A stretch of 64,000 nt of DNA from Casuarius casuarius (taxonomy: Eukaryota; Chordata; Aves; Casuariiformes; Casuariidae): NCBI GenBank assembly GCA_003342895.1, contig PTFA01000196.1:376053-440052 (forward strand), in the 5' to 3' direction. The notes under the pieces are model-generated. The model worked only from the letters and a program-made list of their open reading frames with translations. It did no database searches and was not told the DNA's origin. A program made the position numbers and the translations under genes. This document shows, piece by piece, positions 1-12,569 of the stretch (position 1 is its first letter; every line of letters starts with the position of its first letter).

Positions 1-229
1 CACAGGGCAGAGAATGCAGAGGCATAAGGTTTGACAGCACTACTGTTGTTTTCCTAGTTATAGTGTGTGCTCAACTACCATTGCAGTGATGACAGTGTAC
101 AAATATAAGGTAGTAAATAGCCTTATTAGAAAGCAATGAGCCATCAGGAAGAAAAATATTCTGAGTAGAGAACTGCTTCTTGTGCAGACTTCCATGTATG
201 TATTGCTTCTCATTTACATTCTTCTGTAG

Positions 230-418
230 ATGGAAAAGGATCTGCGAAGTGACACAGAAGAAAGTGACGAGGATGGAGAAAGAGAAAAGATCAGAGAAAA
301 GGAGAGGAACGGGATCACGCATTTCAACAACCTCACAAGCAACAACTGTGTCCAGAGGAATGTGTCCCAGCAGAACAACAGAACTCATCTCACCAATGGC
401 CATGCCAAGGAAAGATAG
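230..418 (+). CDS. CERS4: Ceramide synthase, last coding exon (CERS4-like), partial
   Basis: This is the C-terminal exon of a ceramide synthase, the multi-pass ER enzyme that N-acylates sphingoid bases. A pyrimidine-rich acceptor ends in TAG at 227-229, and 62 codons follow in phase 0 to a TAG stop at 416-418. The peptide opens MEKDLRSDTEESDEDGE and ends LTNGHAKER. From family knowledge, vertebrate CERS proteins end in a cytosolic tail with an (E/K)D.RSD.EES-type acidic, phosphorylatable motif, and CERS4 has a late LTNGH motif, so CERS4 is the best paralogue. The catalytic Lag1p motif and the TLC membrane domain lie upstream, outside the window. Bases 1-229 are the preceding intron. No other exon was recognised. 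The paralogue call rests on a short tail, so CERS2, CERS5 or CERS6 cannot be fully excluded. Confidence 0.62.
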   Translation: MEKDLRSDTEESDEDGEREKIREKERNGITHFNNLTSNNCVQRNVSQQNNRTHLTNGHAKER

Positions 419-3300
419 CTACTGTTCAGCTGCTCTCTGACCTGGTCTTTAACGAGTCCAGTCAATCGTCTTTAGAAACAGTTTTGCTCATTGTGTAGAT
501 AAAAAGGAATGCGACTGCAGTATTATAGCTGAATTCCTGCTTCCTGTAAACAGAAGTCTGTATAGGCACTGATATTTGAAGGATATTTTTGGTCTTTCTC
601 CAATGAAAGTTTTCTGTGGGTTGCAGCCTCAAAGCATATAGAAAGGGATCAAAGTGGTTTGACTTGTATTAGACAGTACCATAGTTGTTGTTAAATGTGT
701 TAATCTTGAAAAATACTCAGAATAGTGGATAAACTCTGGCAATGTCAAGTCTTAACTGCCTAATGTTGTTTGGAAGGAATTTGTTTAGCCTTCACCAGCC
801 TTTGGTGGTCCTGGCCCATTGCCACTAATGATTATGGCTAGCAAGTAAGTGTGAGAATCTAAATCTTAATAGAGGGACACCTCTTTTGTGAAGGCAGTTG
901 GCCCACCCATACTCATAAAACTAAAACTGAGCAGAGTGGGATAAAAGCTTTGGAAAGAGGTAGGAGAACACATTTTCTTCTCAAAAGAAATGCTGCTCTG
1001 TACCGTATGATCAGTTTTGAAATGATATGGATCTCAGTCCCTTCCGTCATCAGCATTATTGCTGCAAAAGTAGGAACTCCAAAGCCCAGATTTCAGATAG
1101 TTCCCACCTATATTATGGTTGGAAGAGCTGGAAAATCCAGGCAGTTGTGTCTCAACTGTCAGCTAATCCTTTAAACCTGTCTTGGAAGGGAACACTGTCA
1201 GGAGAAGGGAGGGGACAAGAAATCACATATTCTAGTAGAAAACACTGATTAAGTGTTCATGTTTTCACCTACTGTGATTGGTGCAGTGGGAGATCTATAG
1301 AGTTGGCTTGTGGTAAGAAAGGAATGGCTTTACCCCATCCCCAGAGGAAAAAGGATCCAGATAAGACCTGCTGAACCTTGTGGAATAATGCTTTAACTTA
1401 GTCTTCTGACCCTAGGGTCTTTGCCTAGACTTGTCAAGAATTGAAAGATTAAAGCAGTAGTCCATGAAGTCATGATGCAGCTCTGATTCAGTTCCTTTAA
1501 ATGTCCTGTGAGCATATCTTATATCCTGTGTGTTCCTGGAGGCTGGATCCTATAACCCTTTAGAAAAGTTAAATTAGTATGACATGAATTTATGTCTTAA
1601 ACAGAAATTAAACTATAAAACCAAAGTATTAATGGCTTTACTATAATGAGAGCAGGGACTTAGACTGCTATGGCCATGTAGACACTTTCCTGTATGTGCC
1701 CAGTAAGGGCCAATGATAACAGAGGAACATGGACCAAGGAAATACCTGATTCAAGGAGGTGGGCACATTCTTAAAATTAAGAGACAAATGACAGTCTAAA
1801 AGGACAAGAGGCGTGTGGTGGGGTTTCAGCAGTATACTGAGTTCACCTGAATTGTGACTGGGAGAGATCTTTGATCTGCGTCTGTGCTCATCTTAGGTTT
1901 CAGTCAAAATACACTGGATGATTGCAGAGGAAAAAGTGGTTCCAGCACAGGTGATTCCAGAGCAGTAACATTCTGTGGGAACACAGCATCTGTTCCTGCA
2001 TCATGGTTTAAATTCATCTTTGCTGGAAATAGTTTGTCTCTGAAACCTTGAGCTAATTTGAAGTTCAAAGTAAGTGTTCTGTATACTGTTATGTTTCTTT
2101 AGTCTGAGTGTACAATCTTGCCACTCCTCTGCAGGTGACAAGTGTTCGGGAGAGACAGTTGTATATCATTTTGTACTACTGAATGTAACAGTTCTTTATA
2201 AATTACTTTTGAAAGGTTTAATTGTCTAGGCTCTTTCCCATTTCTTTGGCTAGCAGCAGGTACCCTGGGTAGCTCTATGTTTCATGTGGGTAGATGATGA
2301 GGGAGACACACATAGGTGCCATTGCCAGGGTTGATCTACCTGCAGTGCACATTACGTACTCAGGACATGCAGCCACACTAGGTCATGCCCGTAGAGAACT
2401 GCCACTGCCTGATTTGTCTCCTCCTAGGGAAAGCTGCATTTGGCCCTGGCTAACAGGGTACTTTAGGGCACTCTTACACTAGAGCTAGGGGCAGTCCAGG
2501 TTACTTGGAACCGCAAGGGCAGTGGCAATTCCAAGATCGCAGCACTGTGAAGATGCTTTGGAACGGCAAGGATGAGGGATAGGAAATGAATGTCTAATCT
2601 GCTTTCTCATGCTGTTTCAGAACCTCAAAAAAGATAGAAAAGATCCACGCTGTAATACCGCACACATCTCACTTGAAGAGCAGAATTCTTCCCAGAGACT
2701 GCCCAATGCACTGTGGAGCCAGAGCAGAGGTATATCATTCCCTGACATTCTTTTATCCTTGGGGCTGTACTGTCCCCCTGAGGATGGAGATAAGCTCCTG
2801 CCAGGCTCATTATGAGGAAGATCTGTCCATTGTGAAAGGATATATCAAGGATTCAAGAGGGCTGTTGAGTTTGATTAGAAATGACTGGTACTGCTTTTAG
2901 CTGAGGCTCTGAATGTGACAGTGATGAGTCACTGGGTCAGAGCACACTGTGAAATGTGTTTTCTCGCCCTCAGCTTCCTATGGCTTAGAGAAGTTGTATG
3001 TGTAATCCTGCTTCCTCCCCAAATTGCTGCACCTTCTCTCTTTACGTCTGCTCCATTGTGGGGAAGCTGCAGTAGTAGATTATAGAACCTGGGAAGCTCA
3101 CTTATTTCAGGCTAAAAATGATACTGACTCTCAGTATAGCTTGGCTGCAGTGTGTTCTTTTGCTCTTTCCTGCAGCAGTAACAGTCCATACATCCTGCTG
3201 AGGACTCCCTTAACACACAGTTTATTATTTCATTCTTACAATGCTTTTATAACTGATACAGTGACATTCCTGTCCCTCCCAGCTGTACAAAGCACAAAGA
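419..3300. other. Ceramide synthase 3' UTR and intergenic DNA
   Basis: No coding exon was recognised here. The 5' part should be the ceramide synthase 3' UTR. The nearest candidate polyadenylation signals are ATTAAA at 1448-1453 and 1607-1612; no AATAAA occurs on the plus strand until 3417-3422. The right part faces the 3' end of the minus-strand Kelch gene, so the two genes converge. The open frames here are short and show no family motif. Confidence 0.5.
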
Positions 3301-3329
3301 ACCATACAGATTAGGGATCTGAACAGCCC

Positions 3330-3379
3330 TTATTTAGCTTCAATTTTGATGAGTTTATTTAGCCTCAACTCTGATGAGT
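3330..3379. repeat. Tandem duplication of a 25-bp unit
   Basis: Two adjacent copies of a 25-base unit occupy 3330-3354 and 3355-3379. They differ at a few pyrimidine transitions, and the first bases of a third copy follow. It lies in the expected 3' UTR of the minus-strand Kelch gene. Confidence 0.8.
3354..3359 (-). terminator. Candidate poly(A) signal of the Kelch gene
   Basis: TTTATT on the plus strand reads AATAAA on the minus strand, about 260 bases past the Kelch stop codon. It spans the junction of the 25-bp tandem repeat; the first repeat copy carries only AATAAG. Inferred from motif and distance alone. Confidence 0.4.
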
Positions 3380-3619
3380 TTATGTGCCCTTAACAACACT
3401 GATCACCATTTCTAATAATAAACTGCAAACCACAGGTAGCTGCAGACGCTTCACTGGCTTTTGCTTCAAGATCATTTGCCAGATAGAAAAAGACAAAGAT
3501 GTTAAAGAAATAGAACTTTTTTCAAAATTCAACAAATTTCCCAAACCAAAGTTTACACCAGCTAACTCCCACCAGCTGTAAAGCACATGACTTTATGGCT
3601 AAGCTGGATCTGGCTTCAC

Positions 3620-6600
3620 TTATGCCCAAGTATCAAATCTTCGGACAGAGACACACCCATGAATAGGAAGGGGGCAAGGGAGTTTGTTATCTATGACCTG
3701 GCACAGGTCAGTGTAGGGATCAAAGAGCACTATAATGGGGAGGGCACTGTTCCCCTTTCTCTGGCCAAGGAGATAAATTTGTCCATTCACAGTGCTGCAA
3801 CCCATGAAGAACTTCTGGGTCAAACATTCCTCATCCACTTGGGTCCATTCATCTGTCTTCACATCAAATCGAAACGCTCCCCCTCCTATGGTGTACAGAG
3901 CACCATTCAGCGCTGTGATGCGCAGGTCATACCTGGAAGGAAAGAAAATCTTAATCAGTATCAACAGGAAGATCTGCTCCCTGAAATATTCAGTGCAACA
4001 GTGGTCCTCACATCAAAATGATCCCATTTAAACAGAAAATCACAGAAGCACTGGTGGGACAGGACTTGTGGATTTCTCCAGTCCAAACTCTCCTTGGAGC
4101 AGGATCATTGACAACACTAGACCAAGGCAGCCATTGGTTTGCCTAGCTGAGGTCTGAAAACCTCCAACAACGTAGAATGTAATTAGCACTGGAGCAGAGA
4201 CATATTGTAGCAAATCCTCCATCACTTGGTGTCTACCATTTGGAGTTGGATGTCTGTTTAAACACTGCAGGATCTTAGCTCCAAGCTTTTGGGGTAAGTC
4301 CAGTGGGATTCTGTATTTCATATTATTTTAAGTATAATGTGGCTTTCCAATTGCTTTGACTCCAATTAAGGAGGGCAAGTGAGCTGCTAATACTGATACC
4401 TGTATTTTTAATGTTGTACAAGATGAAACTGCAGCACCCACAAAAACTGCCTACTCTGATCTTCTGGGCAGAAACGTCTGTGTGATCAACACCTCATCCT
4501 CTTTGCTTATTTATCTGGACTCCAAACGACTGTAGAAAACAGTCTGTCCCCAGGCCACTGGGACCTGGATCAGGTCCCAATGGTACAGAGTTCTATGTGT
4601 CACTATAATACAAACAAACAAATTCTTTCTTTTGCTCAGAAGCCCAGCAGTGATCCATTCTAAAAGCAACCATGAAAAGAAACGTGCGCACCATTATAGC
4701 ATCTGAGAGAGATGCTACAGAGAACTAAAGGAGGAAAAAAAAGGTGGGGGGGATGCTCAGGGGGGATGAGAAAACACAGTGCGAAAGATAAGGCTCTATG
4801 GTTAAGTGGATCATGCCAAAGCCACTAGAATTGAAATCCCAGCCCTACTGAAGACATTAGGGACTCAGCTATCATTTACTATGGGACAGAGACCTCTTCT
4901 TAGGCACCCTGAGAGCATACAATTACCTGCAGAACCCTTCTTTGTCTGCTGGGGCCCAGAAGAGCACTTCTTACCTGGGAAGCGGGGAGAATGAGATGAC
5001 ATCCCAGATGTCCGTCTCTGTGTTCAGCCTTTGCACTCCACCATAAACATGTCCATTTTCATCAAGGCCACAGACCACATAGATGCTGGTTCCTACACTG
5101 ACTGCATCTCCTCTCTCCACAGGCTGAACCATAGGACTCATGCTTTCCCACTGCGAGTCCATCAAAGCCAGGCGCTCCACTGCTGGAATTATCCCTTCAT
5201 CTGTGCTCCCTCCAAGTACATACAGGTAGAGCCCTACTCCTGCTGCACAGTGACTATTGCGAGACTTCTTCATGGCAGGCCCTTCCAGCCAGCTATTGTC
5301 CGAGCAATTGTAGATCATCACCCAATCCACACTATACCAAACAAACTCATCCCGGAAGTATCCTCCTGTCACAAACACAAAATCCCCTGGGAATACAACA
5401 GAGAAAAATATCAGCTATATGAAAGCTGAAAGTTGCTCCTAAGAAGTGGGCTTCTCATTTCTCCCTAGGCTGTATCTTGCTCTGTTCTCATAAACATATG
5501 CCCCCTACAGAAAGCCCCACAGGTGTAAAAAAAGCTCACTTGAGGAACGAGGCATCCACATTCAACTGGAAAAATCAAGGGCATGAATTAATTTGCAAGT
5601 TGAACCAATTTGTTACTCTTCTTCAATTGGAGGGTCACAAGCTTCTACCTTAGAAAGACTTTAACAGTGAGATTTCTGGGCCAGCACTGGTATTAAAATG
5701 CAAATCTGTCACAGGAACATTGCAAGACAAGCAGAGAAAACTGCTGCTCTTACTAGTTTGCAATATTTGATTTATCATCTGCCCAGACACACTGGGCCCA
5801 AAGAATGCAGCAATCCCTTCCAAGCCTGCACAGAATCATAGAGCACTGGTTGGAAAGGACCTCTGGGGTTCTCCAATCCAGCCTCCCACTTGAAGCAGGA
5901 CTATCACCAATGCTAAATTAGAGTAGCCATGGTTTTGTGAAGAGTCTTGAAAATCTACAAAGATGAAAATTTCAGCAGCCTTGGGTAACTTTAACTTAAA
6001 GCCAACTAAAAATCAGAAGACACCACCTGTCAGAGCCACCATGACAGAGAAGGCTCAAGGCCTAAAGAACACGTTTCTTCAAATGAAGTCATTGGACTCA
6101 TTCCAGATACAGCTAATGTGAGAACAATTCAACAGCTTTGCTGTTTCTGCTTTATGAAAAGAAATATTCAGGCTTTCCTAACATTCTTCCAGCACTAAGG
6201 AAAACCAGCCACTCTTTGAACCCAAATGAACACAGATACAAGTGAGGTTTTTACCAAGAAGGTGCTGTTATAGGAGGGGAAGCTGAACTCACTGCATTTG
6301 GGTCTCTAAGCCCCAACTTTTCTTTGCATTTGTTCAGTCCCACTCGCTAGCATCACTTGAGCTACATCTGTGTATTACCTACTGCTGCCACTGCATACTG
6401 GGTGAGGTTTCTGCGCTGCAGGGGAGAGCAAGCCTGCCAGGTCCCTGTTTTAGGTTGAAATAGAAATAATTCTTGTTGGTCTTTGTCATGTCTTCCTCCC
6501 AGAACATATAAGGTGTCATAGTTCCGGCCAGCATAAGGAGACAGTTTCACATTTTGCCAGCTGGGTGGAGGACAGCTGTCTAACTTCTTTATTAGTCTGG

Positions 6601-7357
6601 AGAAAGTATCTTTCTCTCCAGGGCGCTTGCTGCGTTTCACCAAGATATCAAGGAAGGACAGACTCAGAAAAGCGACTCTGACTTCTCCCACCAAATCCAA
6701 GAAGTCTTCCTCCCTCGTTGCTGGGTCCTCCATTATCCACCTCACAACACTGTCAAAAACCACATCTTCTCGAGAAGCAAAAAGGTCATCGCTTTGCAGG
6801 CACTGCATCAGCATTTCTTTGGGAAGTGCCTTAAATTCTTCCTGACACATGACATCGCCCCAGTGACTGAGAGCCACATTCACAGCAGATGCATGCAGCT
6901 CTACACAGGCAAATTGCTGTGAGTAAGTCATCAGGCCCAGACAGTTGGAAACATGCAGCTCTCTCTCCAGAAATTTCTCACAAAACAGTTTCACATTGTC
7001 AAACTGAAAAAAATCAGCTGTTTCCAGTAAGCTGGTGACATTTTCTCGATCTATAAACACTTGGGCCGTGCCAGCGAACTCCAGAAGTGCCTGGAAAGGC
7101 ACTGCATCAATTCCTCTGATCACTATATGGTGTTCAGAGCTCTCCCTTGTGCCCCCAAAAAACATGGCTTCAAAATAACGACTGTGCAGCGAAAGTGCCC
7201 TGCGGCTGACCTGAAAGAGTCTCTCTCCAACCTCAAGAATGGTGTCTGTAATCACTTCTGTCTGAGGTCCCAGCTCCTCTGCTTCTTGTGCAGACTCCAT
7301 GTTCGTTAACTGCCAGGCAGTTAATTTTAACTCAGCCCTTGCGCAGTCTTTACTCAT
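3620..7357 (-). CDS. BTB-BACK-Kelch protein, complete (567 aa)
   Basis: Three coding exons on the minus strand join in frame: 7357-6379, 5386-4975 and 3932-3620 (979, 412 and 313 bases, 568 codons with stop). All introns are GT-AG. Residues about 35-135 form a BTB domain (TDTILEVGERLF, then RYFEAMF), about 138-245 a BACK domain, and from about 281 Kelch blades with GG turns (YVLGGRH, FVTGGYF, YVLGGST, YTIGGGA). Proteins of this architecture commonly bind CUL3 through BTB-BACK and recruit ubiquitylation substrates through the propeller; that role is inferred. The usual BTB HR dipeptide is replaced by SR in FQVSRRALSLHSRYF. Met20 is an alternative start. A 3' splice-site-like sequence lies just upstream of Met1, so a non-coding first exon is likely. 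I could not assign a named KLHL/KBTBD orthologue. Confidence 0.9.
4037..4185 (-). mobile_element. Old CR1 3'-end fragment in the second Kelch intron
   Basis: Degraded antisense CR1 tail. The plus strand shows a CACAGAAGCACTGGT start, then an 'ACTTGTGGATTTCTCCAGTCC' type of segment and 'CTTGGAGCAGGATCATTGACAA', matching in order the antisense CR1 3' region. Strongly diverged, with no coding potential. Confidence 0.6.
5829..5985 (-). mobile_element. CR1 3'-end fragment in the first Kelch intron
   Basis: The plus strand begins CACAGAATCATAGAGCACTG, the reverse complement of the short repeats that end CR1 elements, followed by GGAAAGGACCTCTGG and a CCAATCCAGCCTCCC stretch. This is an antisense, 5'-truncated CR1. 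Confidence 0.75.
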
Positions 7358-9270
7358 GTGAGGTCTCTGGAAATGTTATCCCTCTGGCTAGGATAAATAC
7401 TAGATAAGCCAATCTTGTCCTAAAAATAGAGTATGTTTTCTACCCTCCTGGTTAGCTCTTCTGCCCTACTACTTTCAGAGCAGCAATAGCAGGAAAATTG
7501 TGTAATCAAAAATGGCAACTTCAATTAGCTTCTACCTTAGCTAAGTAAGACTATAGTGAATTATGGGAGCCGTTATCCAAACAAAAAGTCTGGAGTAGGA
7601 GAAGGAAGGTTGAACAACCAAACTCTTCCTAAGCTGGCTACATCTCAGGAAGTTGTACATGAACATTGAACCCACTTAGAACAAAAGAATTTATTACAAT
7701 ATTTTTTCCTTTTTCAAATCAAAAACTTCAGAAAGCTTGAGACTTCCTGGGAAAAACACTGATTTTCCCAAACCCACATCTTTCATGAGTAGAGTTTAAT
7801 ACCAAATTCCATATTGACTGCAATATTTCCTATCTACTTAGCTTGATGTTTTAGTGAGAGACGAGAGGGAAAGCAATGAGCCCCCACTTACACCCAGAAG
7901 GAAGTCACAGCCATCCTCAATGCTCTGAAGAAACAGTCACAGCACAAGCAACAGATTACCATGATCCCACACACCTTGTTTTCCAAATAGTTTATACCAA
8001 GCCATTAAGAAGTCTGGGGGATTTGTATAGTGACCTTGAACTCGGGTGCCACACTCCCAAGAACCCATCCCAGCAAAACTCAGTCCCATTTTTCAGTGAC
8101 GGTCAGCATGCAGAATAGCGCAATCTGAATCGAGTGCACGTTTTTCCTGGAGCTTCCCTACTGCATTTCTGAAACAGGCTTCTGCAGGACTGCTGTTAAA
8201 ACATTCTTATACAAGTTCACTTTTAGGAATGAATGGAACAGAAAAGGCTATATGCATTTAAAATTCATGCTCATTTTTATATTCTTATTTTCAGGTACTT
8301 GGCTCCCAAATATAAGCCAGAAAACCATACTACAGGTAAGAACAGTAAGTACCTTACAATAAAGGTTCAACAGTCCATTTATCGAGCAGGAAACTCCCTA
8401 AGACTTGCCAATAGGAAATCCTGAAAACATGCCCCTCCGAGTTAAACATTTAACGTATGACTTCAATTGTTCCATCTCCTCTGTATCAAGAGCCTGGAAT
8501 CCACTCAAGAAAGAGCGTCAGCAGGTCTCTTCACACACACACACCAATCTCTGAAGACACAAGAGAGATGGGAGATGGTGCAGTCTGTAATTGGTATCAA
8601 CAATAACCAAAAATCTCTCTCCCCTCCCAGGGACAGCTCAAGACTGTACTCAGGCTGAGGAAGAGTAAATTCTGCACTCAAGGTTAGAGACAATATGCCA
8701 CACAAGGCAACTTGTCCCTACTTCCGTAGCTTCTTGGAAGAGTCTGATACACTGGACTTGAACTGATTTACTCTAAGTGCCCATCCATTCCAGTTGACCC
8801 AGGAAAGGCGATGAATGGGAGTAGGTTGTTGACGCCAAAAGGAACAACCAATGCAGCTTGTCCTTAGCATGTTTTCTTGAGGATTTCCAGGAGCAATACT
8901 ACTGCTGACATTAGAAGAATTTACTCAGCCACAGCCTCCTTCTAACGGGACCTCAAGAAAAGCAGGTGGTAGAAGCCAGTTATCTACCTATAGTCTAAAG
9001 GCAGGCATCCTCTGCAGGGCAGTCTTTACAATGCCTAACAAAAACACATGACTCCTAGATCAGGGACCAGAAGCTGTCAGTCATCATTTCTCATCGATTT
9101 CCATCCTCAGAATGGAGCACAGCTTTTGATCTGGTCTCTTCTGATTTCCCTACACTTACCCACCATCTGAACAAATTTCATTTAGATTTACAAGTGTGGA
9201 GAATTGCAGTGTCTGCTGTACAGCACTTTTCAGACTAACAAATAACAGGAATTTAAGAACAGACTAAATT
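7358..9270. other. Upstream region of the Kelch gene and intergenic DNA
   Basis: This interval lies between the 5' end of the Kelch gene and the 3' side of LSM7, both on the minus strand. No coding exon, CpG island or full-length repeat was recognised. The sequence just above the Kelch start resembles a splice acceptor (AACATTTCCAG on the minus strand), so an untranslated first exon may lie here. A short CA run occurs near 8531. Confidence 0.5.
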
Positions 9271-9959
9271 GTATTTATTCATTCACAACTCCTCAAATCT
9301 TGCTATTTATGAAGTATAAAAGAAATTTAAAAAATGCTTACTTACAAATGAAATTATAACCAGCAAAACCATAAATGGATATCTAAGATACAAAAATATC
9401 CAATATTTCCAGGCACTGCCTGTTACAGAACATTAGGATCTTAAATATTTCTTCCCCTAAAATTCCAAGTATCAAACAGATGCTTCCATAATTTTCATGT
9501 CACTCAGCCAAGACACAGTAATTACCCTAGAAGTTAGTCTAGTCTTCCTCTAGAAATGCAGGAACATTCTGATTCCACAGACCACAGCCCACAAGATTTG
9601 GAACAAGTCCTAGAAAATATCTTCTTAGCCATGTAGTTTGTAAAGGTGGTACCAAGCTACCATACAACAAAAGTAATTTTCCTGCAAGTACAGGAACAAG
9701 CAGGCAAACCAGACTGAACTCAAGAGCAGAAAGCCTAAAAGAGAATGCAAAATGCTTCCCAGCTAAGTGCTGACATCTAAGAGGAAGAAAACCATGTTCA
9801 AAAATTGTATTTAAAAATTTAAGTCGTATTACCAATCTTCAGGGCACTCATTACTAATATTATGTGGTTGTTTCAAAACTCATAATATCAAGACAGTCTC
9901 ATACAATTCCTAGACAATCTGCTCTCTCCTGTCAACTCTAAAGAATGAAGAGTTTCACA

Positions 9960-9965
9960 TTTATT
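9960..9965 (-). terminator. Candidate poly(A) signal of LSM7
   Basis: TTTATT on the plus strand is AATAAA on the minus strand, about 200 bases past the LSM7 stop, a plausible distance for a small housekeeping gene. A second AATAAA on the same strand is at 9274-9279. Motif and distance only. Confidence 0.4.
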
Positions 9966-10163
9966 TCAACAAAATCAGAACTTACTTCTTACACACCATG
10001 AGGTGTCCTCTCACCACTTACAGAAAGCCACAAAATAAAAGTTGATTGTTCTTTCACACTAGCAAACACGCATTCAAACTCCTCCCCCAAAACAGAAAGC
10101 TTTCACACACTGATAGTTTCCTCCAATGATTTGCACCCTTGAAGAGACAGTCCCAAGAAAGCA

Positions 10164-12569
10164 TTAGCCATCTTGCTGCTGAATGAAAGGGTTTGGAATA
10201 GCTTCCATCCCATCCTGTGGACAAATGAGAACCACAGAAGTTCCTCTGCAGACCACTAGTCCCAGTTGGCGTGTGTCTTCTGTTAATTTGTATTGATCAT
10301 CTGGATCTGAAAAGCAGAGGTCTATGGTTACAACAGCAGCATAAGGAAAAGAAACCAAATCTCATCAGCTTCAAAAAAAGCACAGACAAACAGTATTTTC
10401 CGAGCTTCTCTGCATTGCTTGAACACATGGACTATAAAAATGAAGCAGCAGTAATATGCAACGTCTTCAGGATTTATCAGTTTCCAAAGCAGCACACGCC
10501 ACAGAAAGAACTACGATTTGAAGGATATGCATTCTGCTTTGCATACAAGGAATTCAACAGCCCTGTCACTTGCATAACCAAGAACATGCATACAAATGCT
10601 AAAAGAATCTCTCCTGCTCCCATTCCAAATATCCTTTCAGACAAACAATGCAGATCAGACAAAGATCCTGATTACAGAATGCACTAAGCATAAGTTTCTT
10701 GCTTGTCCATGCCCAGACCAAATCAAGTGAGACTGTGGATGGGGACAGACAGATGAACATTCTTAACGCAGCAAGAGCCAATTCTATGCTCTTTAAGATG
10801 TCAAAAGATTTGGTAAAAATGCAGTAAGCTCATCTTTTAAAATTCCCTAAGAACAAAATTAAATCTTGAGGTGCTTCCTTGCAAACTCTTAGAAAACAGA
10901 CTGTCCCGGAATATGAGAAGACACTTTTGTTTAAGAGAGCAAAAAGGAGAAGGGGAGTATTTGTGCTTGGAGGGGAAAAGTAAAAATAAAAGTCACAGCT
11001 GTGTTAGCCTTAAGAGGTTATACAAGGCTTTAGTTCCACAGAAATGCAAAGACTGCACTTAGAGAACAGTTTAAGACAGTAAGATACCAATTTTTGCTGA
11101 GATTTTTTTCATGCTTTGAGTGAACTGGCCACCCTTCAACAGCATACACAAAGTGAAAGGCAACAGCCTCATTTAAAGAGACAGAACCTACTTCATTCCA
11201 GTGTTGGAGGACAAGAACACCAGATGGGTTATACAGGAGGTTGAAAAGGACTAACAAGAATTCTCTACCACCCTTTACCTAACCTCTGTTATCTCATCAC
11301 TTCCTCTAAGCATAGTTAAGCGTGAACAAATCTCACTTTGGATGATGTCAAGCTGCAGTTTCTGGTTATTCAACTCACAGAGCAGAATGTTTTCTATTAA
11401 GCAAATTATTCTTGGGGAAAAAAAAGAGATTTCTTGACACAGATAGCATATCACTTACCTCTCATGTATTCAATGGTACCATCAAGCACAAGGTTCAGAA
11501 GAGGGTCAAATCCTTTCAAGACTCCGCTAGCTATTAAAGACCACACATACAAAAGAATGATTAGAGACCCTCCCCACAAAAAATAGCTACAGGACTCAGT
11601 TCTCTCGTTCCAGTCCCTCCCTCAAGCAAGGCTATCAAACAAGTGAAGCCAGAGATATTAAACAGTGCCCTCTTTATGACAATACCAATGCAAAAAGCAC
11701 AAGCTGAAACCAGTCTGTGATGTGTCAATGGAAGCTTTCAGGATTTTCAGCCAGTTCTTCAAAATGTTCTTCAAAACTTTTACATTTTTGTTACCAGTCG
11801 ATTTCAGGGGCATTTTAAGAAGACAGCCAAAAAGATGCTTTAAGAAAACCAACAGAAGACAATGAGAGAAAGGTGCAAAAAAAGATGAAACACAGATAAA
11901 ATAGCAGTCGTGGGATTAGTGGAAAGATTAAAGGAGAAACACAGTAAGAAGCTTCACACCTAGAGTAGCAAATAGTAACAAAGAAAAGAATCCATTACTC
12001 ATCTTTTCTTGAATGAAGGCAATGTGATCACACAGGAGACAAAAGCTGACACAGAAAACGATAAAAGCCGAGATGCAAAGCTTGCTGCAAACACACACGC
12101 CTCACTACCAGCCAGATGCCGCGGGCTGGCTCACCTTCTCTCCCTCCCTGGAACTTCACTCGGATTGTTTTGTCGATGTATTTGGAGAGGTCCAAAATAC
12201 TCTCCTTCTTCTTCTTCTCTTTATCCTAGCGAGAATGAGCAAAAAGGAGCTAAATTAAAGCAGCGCTACACACGCGCACCGGCGGGGGAACGGCACGGCT
12301 ACGGCAAACCTCCCCAACACCGCGTTAGGAGCGAAGGGCGAGCGGCGGAAGGGCACAGCCATCCTCCGTGCGCGGGCGACACGGGGCGGCCGGGCCTGGG
12401 GAGCACCGCCCGGCGCCCTCGGCCAGGAAACCGCAGCCACACGGCGCCGCTCATCGCCCGACGGCGGCCGCAGCCAGGGAAAGACAGCGACGGGCGCAGG
12501 CACCCCCTCCCGCGGGACCGCTCCCCCAGCGAGCGCAGCCCCGCCGCGCCTCCCTCCCCTTACCGCCAT
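10164..12569 (-). CDS. LSM7: U6 snRNA-associated Sm-like protein LSm7, complete
   Basis: LSm7 is a subunit of the LSm2-8 ring that binds the 3' end of U6 snRNA in the nucleus and of the LSm1-7 ring that promotes mRNA decapping in the cytoplasm. Four coding exons on the minus strand, 12569-12564, 12225-12135, 11530-11459 and 10306-10164 (6, 91, 72 and 143 bases), give 104 codons with stop, so 103 aa, the length I recall for human LSm7. Exon 1 encodes only Met-Ala. The protein reads DKEKKKKESILDLSKYIDK, then the Sm1 motif (IRVKFQGGREASG, LKGFDPLLNLVLDG) and the Sm2 motif (LGLVVCRGTSVVLI), ending QQQDG. Splice sites are canonical. It is head-to-head with SPPL2B. The identification is essentially certain. 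Confidence 0.97.
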
